Source: JADLBR01 sp964651705 (GTDB taxonomy: Bacteria > Verrucomicrobiota > Verrucomicrobiia > JADLBR01). From it: 64,000 nt of DNA. A program made the position numbers and the translations under genes. The stretch spans positions 12,220 to 76,219 of the forward strand of contig CAZYWZ010000023.1 of NCBI GenBank assembly GCA_964651705.1, read 5' to 3'. Positions 1-8,597 of this stretch are shown piece after piece. Each line of letters starts with the position of its first letter. Position 1 is the first letter of the stretch. Under the pieces are notes generated by a model, which searched no databases, was not told where the DNA came from, and saw nothing but the letters and a program-made list of their open reading frames with translations.

Positions 1-1
1 C

Positions 2-1423
2 TACAGCCAGCGACTGAATCGTTACGTCACCGCCATGCGCAACCAGAGGCCGGACCGTGTCCCGATCCGGCCATTCGTCGCAGAATTCACCGCGCGCTAC
101 GCGGGCTACACTTGCCAGCAGGTCGCGCACGACTATCGCAAGGCCTTCGACGCCGCCGCGCGGTGCGCCCGCAATTTCGACTGGGATGCCATCGTCCCCA
201 ACATGGTCGCCACCTGGACGGGGATGGCCCAGGCCGCCGGCTTGCGATACTACGGCATCCCCGGCATCGGTCTCCCACATGATTCGGGCTTCAATTACAT
301 CGAACCACCCGAGGAGCAGGCGTTCATGCGGGAGGATGAATACGACGCGCTCATCGCCGACCCTACCGATTTCTTGTATAATGTGTGGTTGCCGCGCGTC
401 TCGACCGAGATCCGGAAACCCGGCGAGCCCGCCACGTACCGGGGGACCCTTGCGCTGGTGAAGAGCGCGATGGCCATGCGCCAATATTTCGACGCATTCG
501 GCCCACATGTCGCACGACTGCGCACCGAGTGCGCCATGCCCTGCGCCATCGCGGGCATCTTCAAGGCCCCCTTCGACATCATCGCCGACAAGCTCCGCGG
601 CTACATCGGCCTGACGATGGACATGTTCACGCAGCCCGACAAGGTGCTCCGCGCCTGCGAGGCCCTGATGCCGCACCTCTGCCACGTCGGCCTGACCACC
701 GCCGATCCCGATCGCCTCCTGCCCATCGGTTTCTGGATGCACCGCGGCTGCGTGCCGTTCGTCTCCCCACAGACCTTCGGTTCCCATTACTGGCCCACGC
801 TGAAGCCGATCATCGAGGAGTTCTGGAAAAACGACCACCAGACACTGTTTTATGCCGAGGGAAAGTGGGCGCACCACCTCGACACGTTCCGCGAGCTACC
901 CGATCGCAGCATCGTGTACCACTGCGACCGCGACGACATCTTCGAGGTGCACCGGCGCCTCCACGACAAGTTCGCCATCAGCGGCGGCATCCCGAACGTC
1001 ATGCTGAGCTTCGGCAAGCCCGGTGAGGTGCGCGACTTCTGCGCCCGAGTCATACGGGAGGTTGCGGCGGACGGCGGCTACATCATGGACGCGGGCGCCA
1101 TCATGCAAAATGACACCAGCATCGAGAACATGCACGCCATGACGGAGGCCTGCCGCGAGTTCGGCGCCTACGGGGCCGACGATCGCGCCGCCCCGGCGGC
1201 CGCGCCGCCGGCCGATGCACCAGGGTCGGCCGCCCGCGCCCGGCCGACCGGTATGGCCGATCGACCCCCTCCATCCATCCCGCCGGGCATCTGCATCCCA
1301 TGGGAGCGGAAAGCCCGAGAGTTGCCTCCGATCACCGGCGACCCGGACCTCGTGCGGGACATCTGGAACGAGATCGAGGGGCTCGCCAGCACCTACATCT
1401 GGCAGTTGCTTCTCGCGTTCTGA
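2..1423 (+). CDS. uroporphyrinogen decarboxylase-like (URO-D/methyltransferase family) protein, 5' end outside window
   Basis: The frame is open to the left edge. Codons before the ATG at 35 read YSQRLNRYVTAMRNQRPDRV, which resembles the family's usual N-terminus, so the true start lies upstream and position 35 is internal. The RPDRVPIRPF segment, the GIPG loop and a late HCDRDDIFEVHRRL-type segment fit the URO-D superfamily, a TIM barrel that includes heme-synthesis HemE and the MtaA/CmuA cobamide-dependent methyltransferases. It is longer than HemE (about 350 aa) and has an Ala/Pro-rich linker near residues 380-410, so a HemE role is unlikely. No signal peptide is visible in the part seen. 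An exported oxidoreductase follows 130 bp downstream. The substrate cannot be told from sequence. Confidence 0.8.
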   Translation, partial: YSQRLNRYVTAMRNQRPDRVPIRPFVAEFTARYAGYTCQQVAHDYRKAFDAAARCARNFDWDAIVPNMVATWTGMAQAAGLRYYGIPGIGLPHDSGFNYIEPPEEQAFMREDEYDALIADPTDFLYNVWLPRVSTEIRKPGEPATYRGTLALVKSAMAMRQYFDAFGPHVARLRTECAMPCAIAGIFKAPFDIIADKLRGYIGLTMDMFTQPDKVLRACEALMPHLCHVGLTTADPDRLLPIGFWMHRGCVPFVSPQTFGSHYWPTLKPIIEEFWKNDHQTLFYAEGKWAHHLDTFRELPDRSIVYHCDRDDIFEVHRRLHDKFAISGGIPNVMLSFGKPGEVRDFCARVIREVAADGGYIMDAGAIMQNDTSIENMHAMTEACREFGAYGADDRAAPAAAPPADAPGSAARARPTGMADRPPPSIPPGICIPWERKARELPPITGDPDLVRDIWNEIEGLASTYIWQLLLAF

Positions 1424-1553
1424 GGCTCCGCCGACAATGGCCCGGGCCTGGCACGGACATCAGATGCGCCACCGATACACAGGAAAGCCGCAGAGATGCT
1501 CGCCACGCGAACCCGCCCTCGCCCAGAATGGCCCGAAATCACAGGAGGTCCCC

Positions 1554-2834
1554 ATGGTCGATCAGGAATCGTTGCACGAACCCCCCGGCACCGGGCTCCA
1601 CGCCTCGCGCCGGGACTTCATCCGGGCCGCGCTCGCCGCCGCCGCGCCCGCGATGGCGACGGCGCCCGCAAGGGCACAGGTGCCCAATGCGTCCCCCGCC
1701 ACCGAGCCGCCCAGACTTTCCAAGAGATTCAAGATCGGCATCATCGGCCTCGGGCACCGCGGCAATCACGTCGCCAAGTTTTTCCTGAAACATGGCGGGT
1801 ACGAGATCCATGCCGCGGCCGACTATTTCCAGGAGGCGGTCGACCAGTTTGGCGACTTACATGGCGTGGATAGGGCACGCCGCTTTGTCGGCCTGGGTGG
1901 CTACAAGAAGCTCATCGATTGCGGCGTGGACATCGTCGCCATCGAGCACATGCCGTATTTCATGCCAGAGCACGCCGCCGCCGCCATCGCTGCCGGCAAG
2001 CACATCTACATGGCCAAGCCGGTGGCCGTGGATGTGCCGGGCACACTGAAGATCGGCGAACTGGGCAAGGAGGCCACGCGAAAGAACCTCTGCTTCATGG
2101 TGGATTACCAGGCCCCGACCGACCCCTCCAATGCCGAGGTGCGCCAGCGCGTGCTCGACGGCGGCCTCGGCAAACTCGCCTACGTCTGCACGTACGGCAA
2201 CGCCAAGCGCTGGCGCGAGCCGACGCCGGAGACCCCAAAAGAAGAGTACCTGCGCAACACCCTCTGGCTCCACCATGTCGAACTGGCCGCGGACGCCTGC
2301 GTCTCCTACGACATCCACGCCATCGACACCGCCGTGTGGGTGCTCGGGAAGAGGCCCGCGGTCGCCATGGGTTTCGCCGAGACCCGGCGCGCCGACGCGT
2401 TCCTCTCGGGCCGCGACTCCGTCCACTGCGTCATGCAGTTCGACGACGGCCTCACCTGGGTCCACCAGCACCAGTCGTTGAAGAACCAGTCCGATCTGAC
2501 CGGCGGCGCCAGCCTCTGCTGCAAGATCTACGGCACCGATGCCTGCGCCGTCCTGCCCTATGGCGAAAAGGCGTTCGTCCGCGGCGGCCCGAAGCATTTC
2601 GTCGGCCCGGTGGACAATCTCTACGCCGAGGGCGTCGCCCGCAACGTCGCCCAATTCTACACCGCCCTGACGGAGGGCCACTTCGAGAATCCCACCGTCG
2701 CGCGCTCCGTGGACAGCCACCTCGCCGCCATCCTGATGCGCGAGGCGAGCTATCGCCGGGGGCGTCTCACCATGGACGAGCTGCTGATGGAGTACAAGAG
2801 ACTCGAGTTCGACGTCACCGGCCTCAAGGCATGA
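1554..2834 (+). CDS. Tat-exported Gfo/Idh/MocA family oxidoreductase
   Basis: 426 aa. I chose the ATG at 1554 because ACAGGAGGT sits just upstream and it places a Tat signal (SRRDFIRAALAAAAPA, twin Arg 19-20) at the N-terminus. Mature protein begins after the Ala-rich stretch near residue 42. A Rossmann NAD(P)-binding loop, GLGHRG, is at 65-70, and MAKPVAVD at about 153-160 corresponds to the EKP motif of the family. These enzymes oxidise or epimerise sugars or hydrolyse glycosidic bonds by transient oxidation with tightly bound NAD. Export as a folded holoenzyme fits periplasmic work on sugars released by the neighbouring sulfatases. Substrate unknown. Confidence 0.88.
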   Translation: MVDQESLHEPPGTGLHASRRDFIRAALAAAAPAMATAPARAQVPNASPATEPPRLSKRFKIGIIGLGHRGNHVAKFFLKHGGYEIHAAADYFQEAVDQFGDLHGVDRARRFVGLGGYKKLIDCGVDIVAIEHMPYFMPEHAAAAIAAGKHIYMAKPVAVDVPGTLKIGELGKEATRKNLCFMVDYQAPTDPSNAEVRQRVLDGGLGKLAYVCTYGNAKRWREPTPETPKEEYLRNTLWLHHVELAADACVSYDIHAIDTAVWVLGKRPAVAMGFAETRRADAFLSGRDSVHCVMQFDDGLTWVHQHQSLKNQSDLTGGASLCCKIYGTDACAVLPYGEKAFVRGGPKHFVGPVDNLYAEGVARNVAQFYTALTEGHFENPTVARSVDSHLAAILMREASYRRGRLTMDELLMEYKRLEFDVTGLKA

Positions 2835-2841
2835 GGGCACG

Positions 2842-2883
2842 GGTCAAGAATCGTTATCCCAAGGTCAAGAATAGCCATTCCCC
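2842..2883 (+). promoter_or_regulatory. possible operator: two direct repeats of GGTCAAGAAT, 21 bp apart
   Basis: GGTCAAGAAT occurs at 2842-2851 and again at 2863-2872. Similarity continues beyond it (CGTTATCCC after the first, AGCCATTCCCC after the second). A 21-bp period is two helical turns, as expected for a dimeric or AraC-type regulator contacting one DNA face. It lies between the oxidoreductase stop and the sulfatase start at 2938. No regulator gene is in the window; the assignment is inference. Confidence 0.35.
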
Positions 2884-2937
2884 GGAGGCCGGAACGGTGA
2901 CAGCATACGGTCCATGCTCGGTGGAGGGACGAAGGCC

Positions 2938-4728
2938 GTGAGACAGATCCTCCCAATCGTCGCGGCCATGCCGCTGGCGCCGCTGGCCGCGCTGCACGCC
3001 GCGGATGCGCCTGCCGCGAAGCCCAACATCCTGATCGTCCTGACGGACGACCAGGGATACGGGGATTTTTCCTTCTCGGGCAACCCGAGGCTGAAGACGC
3101 CCCATCTCGATCGCCTTCACGAGCGCAGCATCCGATTGACCGACTTTCATGTCGCGCCGATGTGTACGCCGACCCGAAGCCAGCTCATGACCGGAGTCGA
3201 CGCGGCGCGCAACGGGGCGTTCATGGCATGCTCCGGATACTCCTCGATCCGCCCGGGCATCCCGACCCTGCCCGAGATCCTCCGCGCGAACGGCTACCGG
3301 ACCGGCCTCTTCGGAAAATGGCACCTTGGCGACAACGCGCCGCACCGCCCGATGGACAGGGGCTTCGACCACGCGGTGTGGCACAAGGGGTGGGGCATCT
3401 CGTCGGTGCCCGATCGATGGAACAACGACTATTTTGACGACACGTACTGGGTCAATGACGAGACGAAGGCCTTTCGAGGATACTGCACGGATATCTGGTT
3501 TGACGAGGCGATGGCCTGGATGGGCGCATGCGGACGGGACCGCGCGCCGTTCTTCGCCTACCTGTCGCTCAACGCCCCTCACGGCCCACTGTTTGTCGCG
3601 GACAACTACCGGCAGCCCTATGCCGACCTCCCCCGCCCGCTGGCCACCTTCTTCGGCATGATCGCCAACATCGACGAGAACATGGGGCGGCTGGAGGACA
3701 TGTTGGAGCGGTCCGGGCTGGACGACAACACCATCCTGATCTTCATGACCGACAACGGCGGGACGGTCGGCGTGCGGTTCTACAACGCGGGCATGCGGGG
3801 CGGGAAGATGAGCCTGTACGACGGGGGCCACCGGGTGCCGTGCCTAATCCGCTGGCCGGCCGGGAACCTCGCGCCGCCGGGGGATCGCGGGGGATTGACG
3901 CTGGTTCAGGACATCGCGCCCACCCTGTTCGATTTTTGCGGCATCGGGGCGCGGCCCGACGTGGACGGCATCAGTCTCGCGGCGCTGCTCCGGGGGCGGG
4001 CGCTTCCCGCGTTGGAGTCGAGGATCGCGGTCGTTCAATACGGAAATCAGCCATGGCACTCGCTGGAACTTCCCGTCCGGCACGATGCCTGTGTGATGTG
4101 GCGGTCGTGGCGGCTGGTCAAGGGCGAGGAGCTGTACGACATCGCCTCCGATCCGTCCCAGAAGCGGGACGTCGCGGCGGACCATCCGCCCATCGTCGAT
4201 CGAATGCGCGCGCACTACGAAACGTGGTGGAGTCAGGTCGAGCCTCGAGTCTACGGGCCGGCGATTCCGATCGGGATCGGCTGCGGTCGCGAGAGGGAAA
4301 CCCTGCTGACGTCCCACGACTGGATGACGCTGAACACCGCCAACCAGAGCAACGTGCGGGAGGGCGCCAACCGATCGGGCGCTTGGGCCGTCGAGGCGGC
4401 GCGGGCCGGAACCTACACGTTCCGGTTGTACCGATGGCCGAAGGAATCCGGATTGGCCATGCGCGAGGCGGCCCCGGAGTATCTGGGCGTCGACGGCGTT
4501 TTTCCCGCGGGCGCAGCGCTGCCAATCCGCCGCGCGAATCTAAGGATCGACGCGCAGGAATACACCGCGGAAGTCCGGGAAGGCGATGTGTTCGCCGAAT
4601 TCGCCGTGCCGCTCCCCGCGGCACCCGTCGTGGTCCAGACCGCGCTCTACGACGACAGGCGGAACCGGCTCTGCGGGGCATATTACGTCTCGGTCGAAGG
4701 ACCCCGGCCGACTGGGGGCCACGACTGA
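2938..4728 (+). CDS. secreted S1-type sulfatase with C-terminal beta-sandwich-like extension
   Basis: 596 aa from GTG 2938, preferred over ATG 2914 because GGAGGG ends 9 nt upstream and the product then opens with a clean signal peptide (MRQILPIVAAMPLAPLAALHA). Metal-binding TDDQ is near 36-39, the formylglycine motif CTPTR starts at Cys76, GKWHLG follows, and MTDNGG carries the later metal ligands. The catalytic domain ends near residue 440. A further ~140 residues look like a carbohydrate-binding beta-sandwich, as also in the sulfatase at 22410-24242. Likely an arylsulfatase-like carbohydrate sulfatase; substrate unknown. Confidence 0.9.
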   Translation: MRQILPIVAAMPLAPLAALHAADAPAAKPNILIVLTDDQGYGDFSFSGNPRLKTPHLDRLHERSIRLTDFHVAPMCTPTRSQLMTGVDAARNGAFMACSGYSSIRPGIPTLPEILRANGYRTGLFGKWHLGDNAPHRPMDRGFDHAVWHKGWGISSVPDRWNNDYFDDTYWVNDETKAFRGYCTDIWFDEAMAWMGACGRDRAPFFAYLSLNAPHGPLFVADNYRQPYADLPRPLATFFGMIANIDENMGRLEDMLERSGLDDNTILIFMTDNGGTVGVRFYNAGMRGGKMSLYDGGHRVPCLIRWPAGNLAPPGDRGGLTLVQDIAPTLFDFCGIGARPDVDGISLAALLRGRALPALESRIAVVQYGNQPWHSLELPVRHDACVMWRSWRLVKGEELYDIASDPSQKRDVAADHPPIVDRMRAHYETWWSQVEPRVYGPAIPIGIGCGRERETLLTSHDWMTLNTANQSNVREGANRSGAWAVEAARAGTYTFRLYRWPKESGLAMREAAPEYLGVDGVFPAGAALPIRRANLRIDAQEYTAEVREGDVFAEFAVPLPAAPVVVQTALYDDRRNRLCGAYYVSVEGPRPTGGHD

Positions 4729-4853
4729 ATGACAGGCCGCCCGAACGACCCAGGGCGAGTTCAAGCAGGACGGGGATGAGAACGTTTCGCGCCTGCCCGC
4801 AAACCCAAGAGAACCCGGCGTTCCCGACAACACCCTCATCATCCATACACGAG

Positions 4854-6359
4854 ATGAACCACGCCTATGGTAGTCCCGAAAACGCCGACATCGCGCTGGA
4901 GTTGCTGGATGCCCCGCATTACACCGGCAACGATCTCGTGGCGCTGATCAACGGCACCGGCCACAAAGTCACGATCACAAAACCCGACGGCAAACCGCTC
5001 GCGGCAGACTTGAAGATCGTCTGCGGCCAGACCCACCGCGCTGACGCGGAGGACGTTGGCAAGACCTTTGCAAAAGGGATCGGCCTCAAACAGATCTTCT
5101 CAATTCTTGCCACGCTGACCGTCCTACAAGCCGCTGCCCTCGAGCCACCGCAGTGGGACATTGCCATGCTTTCTAAACCACCGTCGGCAGTCGAGGCGCA
5201 GGAAGGCAAGGTTGAAGGCTTGCAGTCTCTCTTCCTCGACGGCCTACCCTACAAGGGACGGCCAACAAAGTTCTATGCGTATCTGGGATTTCCCACCAAC
5301 GCGACCGGCAAGGTGCCGGCCGTAGTGCTTGTTCACGGCGGCGGCGGCACGGCGACTGCGCCATGGGCGAAGTATTGGGTCGCGAAAGGCTACGCCGCAC
5401 TTTCGCTCGACACCGAGGGCCATCTGCCGGTGAAAGCCTGCGACCGGAAACCCGGTGATCCCGGCTGGAAGACGATGGACAGTCTGGGTCAGCCGTGGGG
5501 TGGGCAACCGCGGCGGCCGAAAGGCTTTGCCGATCCCGCTTTACCACCGGAGGAACAATGGCTGTATCACGCTGTGGCGGACTCGATCTTGTCCATCTCA
5601 TTTCTAACGTCACGCCCTGAAGTGGACGCAAACCGCATCGGGATCGTTGGCATCTCGATGGGGTCGGTTGTGTGCAGCATCGTGGGCGGTCTCGACCAGC
5701 GGTTGGCCTTTGTCGTTCCGCAATACATCGGCGGCAACAACGATCTCGGCAACGTCTGGTATGCCATTATCAAAGAGCACCCCGACGTCATGCGCTTGGA
5801 CCCCGCGAACTTCTACCGCCAGCCCAAAGGCAAAGCGCACTGGCTCTGGATCAACGGCGACAACGACAAATACGGCCTGCCGCCCATGACCACGAAATCC
5901 TGGCGCGAAACGGGCCCAAACTCATGGATGACGCTTCTTCCGACACAAGGCCACGGCGGCGCCTTCGGCGAGACCGGCCCGAACGCCCTGCGCGAAATCT
6001 ACGCCTTTGCCGACAGTGTCACGCGCGGCATTCCGCCGTTGGCGCGCATCCTCAGCACGGCGCGTGTGAACAACTCTGTCACGCTGATCTGGCGTGAAGC
6101 CACACCCGTGACGCGATCTCAGATCATCCACACAACCGAGGCGATCCCTACTGTAGCGATCAGCGGCGACATCCGCAAAGATTGGCCGACGGTGAACTGG
6201 CACATGCAGGACATGCCGCTGCCAAAAGTGATCAGGCTGCCCGACGGCGGGCTGCGAGCCGACTTCCCATTGCCCGCTGGCGTGAAAGCCGCCTACATCA
6301 ACCTGATTGATAAGCGAGGCCTTGCCGTGTCGAGCGATTTCCTTTTCGTCCAGCCCTAA
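4854..6359 (+). CDS. alpha/beta hydrolase (acetyl xylan esterase / dienelactone hydrolase-like), N-terminal extension odd
   Basis: 501 aa from ATG 4854. The hydrolase core holds LVHGGGG (oxyanion region), nucleophile GISMG with Ser268, an Asp in NGDNDKYG, and a His in QGHGGAF, giving a complete Ser-Asp-His triad. Role inferred: removal of acyl groups from polysaccharide. A normal secretion signal (KQIFSILATLTVLQAAALE) lies inside the protein near residue 80, after about 78 residues I do not recognise, and the codon before it is CTC, not a start. The 5' part may thus be a fusion with a relic reading frame, or the original start was lost. Base composition is less GC-rich than the flanking sulfatases, hinting at a separate origin. 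Confidence 0.75.
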   Translation: MNHAYGSPENADIALELLDAPHYTGNDLVALINGTGHKVTITKPDGKPLAADLKIVCGQTHRADAEDVGKTFAKGIGLKQIFSILATLTVLQAAALEPPQWDIAMLSKPPSAVEAQEGKVEGLQSLFLDGLPYKGRPTKFYAYLGFPTNATGKVPAVVLVHGGGGTATAPWAKYWVAKGYAALSLDTEGHLPVKACDRKPGDPGWKTMDSLGQPWGGQPRRPKGFADPALPPEEQWLYHAVADSILSISFLTSRPEVDANRIGIVGISMGSVVCSIVGGLDQRLAFVVPQYIGGNNDLGNVWYAIIKEHPDVMRLDPANFYRQPKGKAHWLWINGDNDKYGLPPMTTKSWRETGPNSWMTLLPTQGHGGAFGETGPNALREIYAFADSVTRGIPPLARILSTARVNNSVTLIWREATPVTRSQIIHTTEAIPTVAISGDIRKDWPTVNWHMQDMPLPKVIRLPDGGLRADFPLPAGVKAAYINLIDKRGLAVSSDFLFVQP

Positions 6360-6374
6360 TCCACGTTACCACTA

Positions 6375-6671
6375 ATGGAATACACAATCCTTACCGTCCT
6401 TACCGCTTTGCTGCTTGCGCCGCTGGCGATGACAATTCCGCTTTACGGCATAAGCGCAAAGGAGATCATGTATGCATCCGGCGTTGCGGGCGGACTGGCT
6501 ATTCAATTTTCCTTCCGCAACGACACCCTCACCGCCGAACTGCTGGCGAATGATCGCTATGTTGTCAAGGGGCTGGAAGCGGAAAGAAAATGCAAGAGGA
6601 TGCAGGAAATGCCGGAGCAAGACCAGTCCTTCAATGCAGCGGAAAAGGTAAGTCGCGAGAGTGACGTATGA
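6375..6671 (+). CDS. small secreted ORF, probable relic of a methyltransferase-domain protein
   Basis: 98 aa: a signal-like N-terminus (TILTVLTALLLAPLAM), then AKEIMYASGVAGGLAIQF and LANDRYVVKGLEAE. From memory of PVC proteins, exported PQQ/methyltransferase-domain proteins carry a block like ASGVKGGLxVHLGCGDGKLTAAL...NDRYxVHGLDxD. Here the SAM-binding GCGDG core reads FSFRND, so the fold is ruined and the C-terminal remainder is missing. It starts 15 bp after the esterase and its stop overlaps the next ATG by 4 bp (ATGA), so it may survive only as a coupling leader. The function of the intact parent is not established here. Confidence 0.45.
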   Translation: MEYTILTVLTALLLAPLAMTIPLYGISAKEIMYASGVAGGLAIQFSFRNDTLTAELLANDRYVVKGLEAERKCKRMQEMPEQDQSFNAAEKVSRESDV

Positions 6672-6682
6672 TGACAAGAGCA
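6657..6682 (+). repeat. direct repeat, copy 1 (start region of beta-helix gene)
   Basis: AGAGTGA, two variable bases, then TATGATGACAAGAGCAG. The same arrangement occurs at 8533-8558. The copies bracket the beta-helix gene and both contain ATGATGACAAGAGCA, suggesting the gene or its initiation region was duplicated or inserted. Confidence 0.6.
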
Positions 6683-8503
6683 GTGCGGTGTTTTTGTATG
6701 TTGGCATTGGTGGGGCATGCCTCCGGCGGCACGTATCATGTGGCCAAGGATGGCTCCGACAGCAACGATGGATCCGTCAGAAAACCCTTTTTTACGATCC
6801 AGCGGGCGGCGGATGTTGCGCAGCCGGGGGACACCATCATCGTCCATGAAGGGGTGTACCGCGAGCGGGTCAACCCGCCGCGCGGGGGGACATCCGATGA
6901 GCGGCGCATCACCTATCAGGCTGCGCCTGGCAAAAAGGTGGTGATCACCGGTGCCGAAGTGGTCACCGGCTGGGAAAAGGTGCAGCACGACACCTGGAAG
7001 GTGACGCTTCCCAACCGCCTTTTCGGTGACTTTAATCCGTTTGCCGATCTGATTCAGGGTGCTTGGTTCGATCGCAAGGGCAGGGATCACCACACCGGCG
7101 CGGTCTATTTGAACGGGCATTGGCTGACCGAAGCGGCTGGTTTAAGTGAGGTCATGCCGTCTGCCGGGACAGCACCGCTCTGGTTCGGACAGGTGGATGA
7201 GCAGAACACCACCATCCACGCCCAGTTTCCGGGGGTTGATCCGAATAAGGAATTGGCGGAAGTCAATGCGCGCCAAACCGTATTTTATCCGGATCAGCCG
7301 GGCCGTAACTATATTACGGTGCGCGGGTTTACACTGACTCAGGCGGCCACGCCGTGGGCGCCTCCGACGACCGAACAGATCGGCCTGATTGGAACGCACT
7401 GGAGTAAAGGATGGATTATCGAGGACAACACCATCAGTTATTCGACCTGCTCCGGAATGACCTTGGGGGCTAAGAATATGGGGAAGTATGCCGGGACCGC
7501 TCTCGGATACATAGAACAGATCCAATATGCGACTACGGATGAGGGGGGGTGGACCCGGGATAATATCGGCCATCACATCGTCCGCAGAAACAAGATTATT
7601 CATTGCGAAATGGCGGGCATTCACGGCAGTATGGGCGGGGCCTTCAGTCTGATTGAAAACAATGAGATCTCCTATATCTGGGTCCGTCGACAGTTTAGTG
7701 GTATGGAGCAGGGAGGGATCAAACTGCTCGGCGGGGTGGATTCGGTGATTCGCAACAATTTGGTTCATAACACAAGGCACGGAATTTGGCTGGATTGGAT
7801 GGGGCAGGGCTCGGAGGTCAGCGGGAATGTGTGCTTCGCCAATGATTCCGACCTATATCTCGAGGTTAACCACGGGCCGGTGTTGGTTGCGAATAATATA
7901 TTTTTGTCGCCTATCGCGCACAAGAGTATATCACGGGGAACGGCATATGCGCACAACCTGTTTGCCGGACGTTTCTTCGTGACGGATACGGCGCGGAAGA
8001 CCCCGTATCTCAAACCCCATTCGACGAGTGTGGCGGGATATCATGCCAATGCTCCGGGGGATGACCATTTTTATAACAACCTCTATTTTGTAAACTCTCC
8101 AGTAATTAAAACCTTTTACGTATTTCGCGAATATATTGATCCTGAACTTCCGGTGACAATGCGGGATAATCTCTACATGGGGGTGTTGCCTCATCCCGAT
8201 GACGTCAGTCCGATGGTGCAAACCAAAGAGGTCCCCATTTTGAAACCGGTGCAGAAGGCGGACGGAATCTATATTGAATGGGCCAGCCGTGCTGAATGGA
8301 CGAACACGACCCGTCAGGTCGTGACCTCCGACCTGCTCGGCCGTGCCGGCGTGTCCGGTGCGCGTTATGAGCAACCGGACGGATCACCGATTCGGGTGAA
8401 CCGCGATTATTTTGGACACCCGCGCAACGAAAAGAATCCGCTGCCGGGTCCGTTCGAACTGCCGCCGGGCAAGGTGCTGCTGAAAATCTGGCCCAAAGAG
8501 TGA
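6668..8503 (+). CDS. secreted right-handed parallel beta-helix (pectate-lyase-like fold) protein
   Basis: 611 aa. A short signal sequence ends near VGHASG, followed by the DUF1565-like opening GTYHVAKDGSDSNDG...TIQRAADVAQPGDTIIVHEGVYRERV, typical of extracellular beta-helix enzymes. The centre has repeated rungs (IIEDNTISY, HIVRRNKIIHC, SLIENNEISY, SVIRNNLVHN, VSGNVCF). This fold covers polysaccharide lyases and glycoside hydrolases; the layout with a KVVITGAEVVTGW block resembles GH141-like proteins, but catalytic residues cannot be assigned. It lies in the less GC-rich segment. Its initiation region is nearly duplicated just upstream of the next sulfatase. Confidence 0.82.
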   Translation: MMTRAVRCFCMLALVGHASGGTYHVAKDGSDSNDGSVRKPFFTIQRAADVAQPGDTIIVHEGVYRERVNPPRGGTSDERRITYQAAPGKKVVITGAEVVTGWEKVQHDTWKVTLPNRLFGDFNPFADLIQGAWFDRKGRDHHTGAVYLNGHWLTEAAGLSEVMPSAGTAPLWFGQVDEQNTTIHAQFPGVDPNKELAEVNARQTVFYPDQPGRNYITVRGFTLTQAATPWAPPTTEQIGLIGTHWSKGWIIEDNTISYSTCSGMTLGAKNMGKYAGTALGYIEQIQYATTDEGGWTRDNIGHHIVRRNKIIHCEMAGIHGSMGGAFSLIENNEISYIWVRRQFSGMEQGGIKLLGGVDSVIRNNLVHNTRHGIWLDWMGQGSEVSGNVCFANDSDLYLEVNHGPVLVANNIFLSPIAHKSISRGTAYAHNLFAGRFFVTDTARKTPYLKPHSTSVAGYHANAPGDDHFYNNLYFVNSPVIKTFYVFREYIDPELPVTMRDNLYMGVLPHPDDVSPMVQTKEVPILKPVQKADGIYIEWASRAEWTNTTRQVVTSDLLGRAGVSGARYEQPDGSPIRVNRDYFGHPRNEKNPLPGPFELPPGKVLLKIWPKE

Positions 8504-8532
8504 CGAATTCTCAGAGGCAATACGTTAATCCA

Positions 8533-8558
8533 GAGAGTGATCTATGATGACAAGAGCA
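8533..8558 (+). repeat. direct repeat, copy 2 (upstream of sulfatase-GH fusion)
   Basis: AGAGTGA, two variable bases, then TATGATGACAAGAGCAG, matching 6657-6682 except at the two middle bases. It creates an upstream in-frame ATG (8544) for the following sulfatase. The 18 codons from there to 8598 look like leftover leader rather than a signal peptide. Confidence 0.6.
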
Positions 8559-8597
8559 GGCTGGATAAGATCGGGTAGGCTTTTTTGGAGATTTCAC

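Noticed and set aside
3528..4853. Upstream extension of the esterase frame through the preceding sulfatase
   Set aside because: Its sequence is Arg/Pro/Gly-rich and overlaps a clear sulfatase. The esterase begins no earlier than 4854.
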